Made by a program: the position numbers and the translations under genes | The notes under the pieces: generated by a model | Told to the model about the DNA's origin: nothing | Seen by the model: only the letters and a program-made list of their open reading frames with translations | Database searches by the model: none | Shown: positions 55,757 to 64,000 of the stretch, in pieces | Layout of the letters: each line of letters starts with the position of its first letter | How positions within the stretch are numbered: the first letter of the stretch is position 1 | From: Trifolium pratense | Taxonomy: Eukaryota > Streptophyta > Magnoliopsida > Fabales > Fabaceae | Length of the DNA: 64,000 nt | Direction of reading: 5' to 3' | Assembly (NCBI RefSeq): GCF_020283565.1 | Contig: NC_060060.1 | Coordinates: forward strand, 45,310,015-45,374,014

Positions 55757-56643
55757 ACGATAGTCTACGTAAATAAATAATATTTTATGTTATTTCATGA
55801 GTTCTCATTAACGAAAATTGTACACTCATATGCTGTATTTTTATAAACTATCTTGACAATCTTATAAATAATACATTAAGATTTAGTCTGATTTCTGTAA
55901 AACACTCAAATATGACTCTGACTTATAAATATTTTAAAAAGGTCTTTGACTCTATTAAAATCAAGTTGATACCTATATTAGCTACTTACTGTTAATTAAG
56001 TCTCTATATTTTACAACTTAGTATCAATATGTTTAGAAAATAGAAGTTGTCTCAGCCAACCTCTCCTCTTAATCCAAATTTATATTCTTACTACTATCTT
56101 AAGACAAACCAAAAACTATCAATGCATGAACAACTTGACCTGCCTAACCGTGTCTTAGGCAAAAAATGATACATCAATTTCTTTTCTCTCCTAAATTGTC
56201 TCTTATTTCTTTCAAACAATGTAAAATTTCAGGCTCAATATATGCATGCCTATTCAGTTTCTAAAAAACACACTCAATAGTGAACACTAATGCAAAGCAT
56301 TTAATATATTTTGTTAACCATAAAATTTAATAGAAATCTAATACTACCCACCATCAAATTTTGAAGAGATGAAGTTGTGATTTATTTTGCTCTAGGGTTA
56401 CATGTAATTTAATCTAAAAGTGGTGTCATGTTTCAACTGATAATTGTATTCATCAATGCTACCATCACTAGAAGTCTTAAAAACTTACCATTAGCACAAA
56501 ACAAGTTATCAGTTCAAGCTATCAGACAGTGTTTCAACAATCTTATCTCAATGATAACAGAGAACATGTCGACAAGTCAAGAATATAGAGATGTTTGGCA
56601 CAAGGTTGAGGTGAATTGTTATCTACAAAAACCAGATCACAAG
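55757..56643. other. Intergenic DNA, no gene seen
   Basis: AT-rich, with no coding signal on either strand. The frame at 56428-56682 shows no recognisable family and runs into the SINE fragment. Confidence 0.5.
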
Positions 56644-56750
56644 TTTTTTTTTTTCCTTTACAAAACTCGGGATCCGGCCTAAGGACAAACTAATATGAGG
56701 GGACCAATCCCACCGTCCACTTGCGAGGGACCCATTTAAAGCCAGAGCTT
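56644..56750 (-). mobile_element. SINE fragment, same family as 62535-62634
   Basis: On the minus strand it shares GGTGGGATTGGTCCCCT and CCTTAGGCCGGAT with the fragment at 62535-62634 and ends in an A-run (T-run 56645-56654 on the plus strand). Confidence 0.65.
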
Positions 56751-57115
56751 TCTGTATACATTACGCCAAATGTCAATTGAGAATTGAAGCACTTGAGTTT
56801 ACAGTTTAGCAAAAGGTTAACATTTTTATTTTACATTGTGTTGACTATTGTAATAGTTAAGATCAAATTCAATACAAAGGGTACTTGAGTAAAAAAAAAA
56901 AAAAACTTCAAATTCCTCCAATTTGGAGGGGAGTTAAAACTAAACATTGACTTGGGAGGGATTTTGCTTCCCTTTGTCTCGCTCCCCTCCAAATATTGAC
57001 AATTTTAGTGCATGTTAGGATTGGCAGTGAGTTTGGCAGAATCACCATATGATTTTGGGAAAATTTACAATTTAGTGCTTCAACAAAACCAAAATGTTAC
57101 CGTTATTTTGTCAAA

Positions 57116-57290
57116 TTCACTGTGATTTCACTCACGCACTTAATATAACTTGCATAAATATTTTTAAATGAATAAGCATTTGAATACACATTTTGACATT
57201 ATAGATTCCTAGAGAAGCATGTAATAGAAATCAAATGGCTTACCAAATCGGTTCCAAGTTCTAGAAATATATGATGCTTTTATCCTCCTA
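57116..57290 (-). pseudogene. Relic of a third F-box copy (end of exon 1 and start of intron 1)
   Basis: The minus strand at 57290-57249 encodes RRIKASYISRTWNRF, aligned with the end of the F-box in copies A and B (VRVSAVCSSWEHF). A retained donor (GTAAGCC) follows, and about 120 bp of sequence similar to intron 1 (ATTTGATTTCTATTAC; TTATATTAAGTGCGTGAG). The upstream part of exon 1 and all later exons are absent. Confidence 0.7.
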
Positions 57291-57376
57291 AATTTTTTCA
57301 TTTCATTTATAGTCTCTGATGTTAGTTCGACTAACAATTGACCAATAGAGTCCACGTTGCAACTCCACTTGGACTA

Positions 57377-57563
57377 GAGTGTGACTTTGCTTCATATACT
57401 ATCCTCCATTTTATGTACATTTATGCGAGAGATGATAGATTAACGAGATTCATTTAATAAGTGGATCCCACTAATGAGTCCCACTAGTCTTTTATTTGTG
57501 TCTAATTCTCTCATAAATAGACAACAAATGGAGGATAGTAAATAGAGCAAAGCCAAACTCCAC
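57377..57563. mobile_element. Foldback MITE beside the F-box relic
   Basis: Inverted ends share CTTTGCT and ACTATCCTCCATTT, and a short direct repeat GGACTA flanks the element (57371-57376, 57564-57569). 187 bp, non-coding. Confidence 0.6.
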
Positions 57564-57940
57564 GGACTATTTAAACCATTTTGGCCGTGCCCCCTAGACC
57601 ATTTTAACATAAAATGGTCCAGATACATGGTTTATTCAATGAACCTAGAAAGTTGTTTTTTGCTTATATTTAGAACCAGAGTAGTATCAAACAAAGAAAT
57701 CAACTGTTGGCGAATATCCATGGCATAACCCACAAATTGGTATCATCAGGTATCAAATTTTATTTAAACAAATTCAAAATGTAATTGATGGCATAGTGAA
57801 TCCAAATCAATAATATTCACCAAAAGAGTTGATAATAACCATCTAATGCCATTTAAAATTATGTTCCCAAAGTACTACTAATTCTTTGAAAGTTCAATTG
57901 TAAAAATAATTTAGTTCAACTACATTTTTCTGACACTTAA

Positions 57941-58256
57941 TTAACGATGCTCCCCCAAAAACAAGCAATTACACTCCCATTCATCGTGCTCGTGAGGGAT
58001 ATATAATAAGCTGTACCTTCCAAATTGATGAATCCTCACAATAAATTCTGGAGAAACTGCTTTTCCAACAACTTCAAAAGGGGATAAACTGAATGTGATA
58101 TCATACAAAGAGTCAGCAATAGAATGCAAAGAACAACATTTGTTCCTGTATATTATTTAGCAGACACACAAAGCAGAAGCAAAATAAAATGAAATATACA
58201 ACAATACCTTTTCTTCCAATTCTATATAATATTATTGTATAAATACTATTGTGTAA

Positions 58257-58303
<47 letters not shown>

Positions 58304-60772
58304 GGAGGGAGAAGAAAGATATGAGAAAGAGCATAGTTATCGAGTAAAACTGAATGTTGATATTTTTGTCTATGTAGTTATCGTGTAAAAAGTTTAGAGT
58401 TTTTCCTCTATCTCACCTATATATAAGATTTATAGTTTGTCCTATGAAGTCCCTCATTTCTTAAAAGAAAAACAAACTAACACTAAGAAACGTAGACAAG
58501 CCACTAAAAAAATAAATTAATTTGGATAAACTTCTCAACAAACTCTTACAAAAAAAGAAAAATTGAAAATATCTTGAAATAACTACGAGTGTTTTAAATA
58601 ATAGCTTCTCACAGTTGTCATGTAAGTTAAAATAGCTTTTACATCTCAATTGTTTAACAAACTTTCTCGTTGAAGTTGAACAAAAATGGCTATCAAATTA
58701 TAAGGGCTTTTCTGTGAGTATAAAGAACCAAGTAATTCTCTTAACTGAAAAACCCTCATGAGTTATAAACTAGTGAGGACAGTAAATAAGTTGTGACATT
58801 GATATAAGAAAAAGAACTTCAAAAGAAAGAATGTCGAGAGTAGATTATGGAATATTATTAAACCATTATCTGTTCTTAAACTAGTTGTCATCTTTAAAAA
58901 GACTAATTGTCAAAAATAATATGTTGAACTTCAACCAAAACCCTTGATATGTCTCATGAGCGAACTGTCGACATAGTGGACTGATGAAAAGGAAAGTGAG
59001 TAACTTCTCAATTTCATTTAAATTGGCAGTAATGGTCTTCACTCTTCAGTCAATTTATTTTATCCAAACGTCATTAGTTCAGTGTGTGCATGTGGGAGGA
59101 AGAGAGAGGATTTGAGAAAAATACCGATCAAACCATCTAATCCATGAGTAGAGAAAATTATCCACATTTTCTTGTTGACGTCTAACAAACAGCTCCACTA
59201 GCACCGCACCTCCAATACACAGAACAGGTTCAGGTAGCTTGAATGTTTGCAACTTATTTTCCTGTATAATGTCACCAATGCATTTCAAATTTCATAAACA
59301 CGCATAGAATACATTATACTAAAAAATGCAGTTCAAAAGGGATAAATTTCAAATCCCAGCTTGTTATATTCAGAAGGTTGCGTGAGGTTTCACCAATTAA
59401 CAACTAAAGTACGCCTACATAGCATTGAAATTAGTCCCTGAGGGGAGTTTGGTCGAATAGAACAATTCTGTGTATGTATGTATGTATGTGCGCGTGCCTG
59501 CGCAACTAATAAACTGTAAGATTTAGTCTTTGAGTTTAATATTTAAAATTATATATCGTGAATATGACTGTGTGTGTGTGTACTAGGATACCTACAGAGG
59601 GAAAATAAATTCAAACCAAAACAAGAATTGCATGTATAAATGGATAACACCTAGAAAGAAAGAAACAAATTAGATTAAACGCAAACACTTTTTAAGTCAT
59701 TTGAAATGATAAAAGGAGAATATGCAAAACCTGTATGTTCATAGTCCAACTCACCTGAGACATTGGAAATATTGGTGAAGTATATCTCCATTCGTATTTC
59801 CTACAAAAAGTCAATGAATCATCAACAGCAGTCATTGATCCTATTTCCTCACCGCGTCTACGATAACCCAATCTAATCCGGATAGCCTTAGTTGTATACA
59901 TGGGCAAGCCACTATCATAATATGCTGACAGCAATCACAAATTTTGTTAGCTGAAGAAAATGTACAGGATCATCAACATCAAATATTTTTCTGTTTAAAT
60001 TGATATATAATTCACAGAGCTAACCTTGGAATGGTTGGACATTAATCTCCGTAACAAGACATAAATTTGAACAAAGCCGATACACCAAAGTCTCGTGTGG
60101 TGGGCCATTTTCAGTTTCGTCCCTTGGCTCCAATGTATTTGCAATTCCTTTAATGAAGTGTTCGATGCAATTTTTCTTCATAGGAGTGAAACCAAAAGCT
60201 AGGTGCGCATAGAGTTTATGATTTCTCTTAAGACAGTCCCATTTTGTATAATAATGCTTACGCTTGTCGCTATCAGGTTCAATCATGTAGTACTCAATGC
60301 TAGGAACAACACCAGATACCTCAGGAATCATTTTCAAGCATAGTTGCTTGCAGAGGCCATTCTCAATAACTGCAAAATATTTAGATTTCATAATTTTATC
60401 ATTTGAACAGAAAATAAAGCTAAAGAACATTGAGCAAATCAACGGCTTGTATATTATCAAATGAGGAAGAAACAAGTGACATATTGTTACAGGACAAGCC
60501 AATAAAGCATTAGAGAAGTTTAACTTTTAGAAGTAAGCCATCACAATTCACAAACTTAATATAACATACATAAAAACTTTCCAACTAAATAAGCCTTTAA
60601 AAAATAATCACATAATAAAATCATAGCACTGCAAGTAATAAAACTCAAATATCATACCAAAATGTTCCCAGGAGCTACAAACAGCTGAGACACGAACAAG
60701 GTCACCAGGATCATCCAAACAGGAGAACACCTTTATTGACAAGTCAGGTCCGAGCCATTGGATAAAATCCAT
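57941..60772 (-). CDS. F-box protein, At4g00755 type, copy B (five coding exons)
   Basis: Coding exons on the minus strand: 60772-60658, 60369-60025, 59924-59755, 59261-59125, 58088-57941, all GT-AG and in frame, giving 304 residues. The domain order is that of copy A. Exon 2 is 30 bp longer than in copy A and keeps NTLEPRDE, a conserved family segment that copy A has lost or altered. Exon 3 is 33 bp shorter. The exon 4-5 acceptor differs, so ASHVEVV of copy A becomes LSPFEVV here. An in-frame upstream ATG at 60793 would add seven residues (MSSMKTN); it lies in a ~17-bp segment missing from copy A. I chose 60772 because copy A and the family start there. A leader exon ends at 61463. Confidence 0.86.
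58261..58298. repeat. (GA)19 microsatellite in intron 4 of F-box copy B
   Basis: Copy A has only ATGAGAATGAAGG at the equivalent place, so the tract expanded after duplication (or contracted in A). Confidence 0.95.
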
Positions 60773-61683
60773 GTTGGTTTTCATACTAGACATATTCTGA
60801 AGTATCAGAACCTGATTGCAAGCAAACGTAGTCTATTAATAACTGCAGAACAGCTACAGCTCAAAGCTGACAATAGAGATATCAAAAAACACAAACTAAA
60901 AAACTTGACAAACTTGGCCATTTTGAAGATAAATTCTGCAAGCACTCCATAGATTAATTTTTTAGGATTTCAAGGAAAATTGCATATTAATGAATTGAAA
61001 TCAATTTCTTCTTTAAAAAGAAACGGAACGAAAAATAAAAAATAACAAAAGTTGAAAACTTTGGCAATCCCTAAAACATGATTAGCAGATATCACCTGAG
61101 GAAAATTATAAACCTAATTAAATTGTGTCACTTGAGAAATCACGAAACCAAAGAACGAAAAATAAAATAAGGGCAGTCAAATACGGCTGATGTGGGTTCA
61201 AACCATGGCATCGTGGGTACAAACACAGTCACTAGCAGTATTTTCAATAAATATTTTGCATTGATGACCAAATCAACCTAAATCTAAATCCAAATATAAA
61301 GATACGGAAGAGAGACATTCAACGGAGAAGGAAATTCATGCATGCATCCAGAAAACGTAAAGCTACAATGTTGCACACAGAAACTATGAACACACATATT
61401 GCTACGCATCGACAGGAAAAAGAGATGTGTACATAAACGGATGAAAGATGAAAAGGAATTACCTTTCAGCAAAGAGAGTCTGAATGATAAGAGAAGAAAC
61501 CCGAGAAAGTGAGAGAGCAAACAGAAGCAGATGAATGACAAAGGATTTAGAATTGTAGTGTCTTAAGGGCAACAAATCTTTCTAGATCGTTGACGTATCC
61601 CTCACAAAAACCACTGGTGGTTTTTTTTCTCTACTTTTTTATGTACTTTATCAGGAAAAATGTAATGGACATAGATATGGGCA

Positions 61684-61753
61684 GCGTACATTGTACGCGG
61701 TGTACTACTTTTAATTTATATATTCCTTGAATGGGCAGCGTACAATGTACGCG
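61684..61753. promoter_or_regulatory. Paired palindromic CGTAC motifs upstream of F-box copy B
   Basis: GCGTACATTGTACGC (61684-61698) and GCGTACAATGTACGC (61739-61753) are 55 bp apart in the same relative place as in copy A. In copy A the second has decayed. SBP/SPL-type core; binding is inferred, not shown. Confidence 0.35.
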
Positions 61754-62534
61754 ATGTATCGATGCACAATCTTGTAATTATCATTGGATCTTAATTTTTC
61801 ATTTTTTATTTAGTGGCGGTACATATATTTCTATCTCTTAATCATCGTCGCATAGAAATTTTGTTGAATTTTGTATTCATAGACATATTCAATATATGGA
61901 CTATGGAATTAGGACCATATCGCCTTTCCCAATTCCTCCTCTATTCACCTCTCATTCCGGCCACATCTCCTCCAAAAGTATTGAACGCCTTTGTCTGAAG
62001 TGATTTATGCTCAGCCATTTGTCGCAACCTCTCAGTTATGTCTTGAACCTCTGACAATCTTGCCTTAATCATAAAAAATTTGCACTTAAAAACGTGTCGC
62101 ATCCCCTCTTTATCTACCTCCCATCTCTTCTGCCCTACCCTATGTCAATCCAAACCACTTCTTACCGCATAAGACACACCCTTTTTTGGTTGGAGAATTC
62201 ATTTTTCGTCATTGTTTTGTATGAACTTTGGATTCAATAACCGCCATTGCTCAATATAGCCCCCATTCACACTTACAATGTAGAGATCAGTATTATAATC
62301 TCTCTTCTTAGAAAACATTTTCATGATTGGTTCATTCTTTAAAATTTCATATATTTTTTTAAAATGACCAATTTATAACGTGATTAAATTAATTTACTCA
62401 AAGATGGAAACTTGATCTAGTAACTCCCTCATCAAACCTACCTACAAAAGTAGAACCCCAAACACACTTAACATTAATCAAACACCAAACATCCTCATAG
62501 AAAATGTTTATCAAAACAACAATAATATTAGAAT

Positions 62535-62634
62535 AAACTCTGACTTTAATTGGGGCTCCCGCAAGTGGGCGGTGGGATTGGTCCCCTTGGATTAGTCGGT
62601 CCTAAGGCCGGATACCAAGTTTTCAAAAAAATAA
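62535..62634 (+). mobile_element. SINE-type fragment with 14-bp target duplication
   Basis: AATAATATTAGAAT flanks the 100-bp insertion (62521-62534, 62635-62648). The body contains GGTGGGATTGGTCCCCTTGG and an A-rich 3' end. Absent from copy A. Confidence 0.8.
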
Positions 62635-62651
62635 AATAATATTAGAATGTA

Positions 62652-63750
62652 GGTGGCTTCTAGGGTGAGGGCTCAATTAAGTCCCTCACCGGTGTACCAC
62701 TTAACTTGACCATGAGATTAAACAGGCATACATGATCTAAATGTTCCTTATCACAATGGATTCATCTACTTTTTTTTTTCTCTCGCCCTCAACCGATCTC
62801 CCTCTCTCCACCGTCTGCATTCTCCATGATCTTTTGCCACCGTCTGCAAATAATTACCCATGAATTGATATTTTTCTGTCATCTAAAGCATAACTGTACT
62901 GTTGTAAATTTGTAATTGGGAAGAACGAAATGGGTTTTAAAGCCAAAACATTCATATTTTAACACCTTACCTTTTTCACCATCTTCATCTCATGGGTAAT
63001 AGCAAATCGAATACTCATTTTATCAATTGTGTTTCATAATCTAAAAGGGCCCCAAAAACATTTCACCATCTAACTGATCTAAGCACTTGTGAATAAAATC
63101 AAAGTTGAGAATGGAAAAAATACAGTTGCAAAGTTTTATATAATATCCATGTTATTATTGGATCAGAAAAAAACCTATCTATAACTTAAAATTTTTCCAA
63201 GTGTACAGTTATTGTCATTTTCTTACACTTTTGAGATGTGGAGTTTCTTGATTGATGGCGCTATCAAAACCCTTTTTTTTTCTTCTCAGAGAAATTTTTT
63301 TTCTTTCTTCCCACAAAAATTATCCACAAAAGAATCAATCTGAAACACCCATTTAATGATTTTTTAAAACAAAGTCTAGTTTTGTTTTAAAGAGTGTTTT
63401 TATTGAACCAGTTTTTTTTTTTGAAGAAGCTAAATTAGCCCACCCAAATTGGCGCCAGAGAGAATCGAACCTCAGACCTCAAGAGGAGCACACTCCCAGG
63501 TCCCAAGCCAATACCAATGCACCAACCCAAGTGGTTTTTTTTTTATTGAACCAGTTAAAGCATTCATGGATGTTGGACTTGGCAGGCGATGAAAAAGAGA
63601 ATGAGAGTGCTATAGGAAAATAAAGAGAAAAAGAAGGTGAATCAAGTGTGATAACAATTAATAAAATCTCACGCGCTTGGTTAATCTAATGGTCAAGATG
63701 AGTGGTACACCGGTGAGGGACTTAATTGAGCCCTCACCTTAGAATCCACC
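62652..63750. mobile_element. Mutator-like non-autonomous element with 10-bp target duplication
   Basis: Perfect TTAGAATGTA repeats (62642-62651, 63751-63760) bound a 1,099-bp element. Its terminal inverted repeats run about 65 bp, for example GGTGAGGGCTCAATTAAGTC followed by CCTCACCGGTGTACCACT at both ends. No transposase frame was seen. Copy A lacks it, keeping only a short TTAG-TATGTATG site near 54731. A SINE is nested inside. Confidence 0.88.
63414..63539 (-). mobile_element. tRNA-derived SINE nested in the Mutator-like element
   Basis: The flanks carry a 17-bp duplication (TTTTTATTGAACCAGTT at 63397-63413 and 63540-63556). On the minus strand the A box (GGGTTGGTGCATTGG) and B box (GAGGTTCGATTCTC) are well spaced. 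The 3' end, TTAGCTTCTTCAAAAAAA, matches the tail of the LINE at 18029. Confidence 0.88.
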
Positions 63751-64000
63751 TTAGAATGTATGTATGTTAGAAACCACAAACCAGTAACCCTCAAGAACAC
63801 TAAAATTTTACAACAACCCTAGTCTCATATTATCTTAAAAACGACAAGTAATCAGAACAAAAATACACTAATAAAACACTAACTAATCCTCTCTCTTGAA
63901 GGATAAACTCATAAAATCCATACCAACTACTAACAAATTTAATAACACAAAAAACTTTCTTAGTTCCCTTGATTTACATAAAATGATCTTATATTACCCA

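Larger units (their letters stand above)
57690..63955. repeat. Segmental duplication, copy B
   Basis: Counterpart of 50150-55095 in the same orientation. It contains the F-box gene at 57941-60772, an extra ~400 bp in intron 4 (about 58640-59055), a (GA)19 tract and the nested insertions at 62535-63750. The left border lies close to the relic of a third copy. Confidence 0.9.

Noticed and set aside
1..64000. CRISPR arrays, bacterial operons or organellar gene blocks
   Set aside because: No spaced short repeats of that type and no prokaryotic gene organisation; genes are intron-rich plant nuclear genes.

Overview
The window is plant nuclear DNA. It is AT-rich and has long introns with canonical GT-AG junctions, plant-specific genes (a Pol V largest subunit and a SEUSS co-regulator) and a dense mix of plant transposons. 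The SINE and LINE tails and the PPR and F-box paralogues suggest a papilionoid legume of the clover/medick group. That placement is inference; no species marker was seen.

Layout. Positions 1-4 kb are repeat-derived: a retroelement or pararetrovirus-like relic, AT microsatellites, a Helitron-type 3' end, SINEs, and a Stowaway-like MITE directly upstream of the first gene. From 5.9 to 27.1 kb on the + strand lies a complete NRPE1 gene, the largest subunit of RNA polymerase V in RNA-directed DNA methylation. I could join 17 coding exons in frame for 1,998 residues, including the DFDGD metal site, a long WG/GW argonaute-binding platform with a 22-residue tandem repeat, and a DeCL-type domain. Its introns carry MITEs, a 115-bp tandem duplication, a long near-perfect inverted repeat of about 210-bp arms, and an antisense LINE with an uninterrupted ORF2.

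From 29.2 to 35.1 kb (- strand) a decayed Rf-like PPR gene is split by a young non-autonomous LTR retrotransposon (identical-length 1,192-bp LTRs, 5-bp target duplication, tRNA-Asp-type primer site, no pol). From 35.1 to 41.6 kb there are no genes: SINEs, long-inverted-repeat elements, a hAT-like element with nested MITE, and three tandem copies of a ~290-bp unit. From 41.65 to 47.2 kb (+ strand) lies a complete SEUSS gene (nine coding exons, 879 residues).

From 50.2 to 64 kb there is a tandem segmental duplication. Each copy holds an intact five-exon F-box gene of the At4g00755 type on the - strand (311 and 304 residues). A relic of a third copy lies between them. SINE and Mutator-like insertions present in one copy and absent from the other show post-duplication transposition with natural empty sites.

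The genes do not form a pathway together. NRPE1 acts in transposon silencing, SEUSS in LIM-domain-binding-type transcriptional repression, and the F-box proteins probably in SCF ubiquitin ligases. The notable theme is the density and variety of mobile DNA in and around a gene whose product helps silence such DNA. All alignments and splice joins were done by eye; percent identities are approximate.
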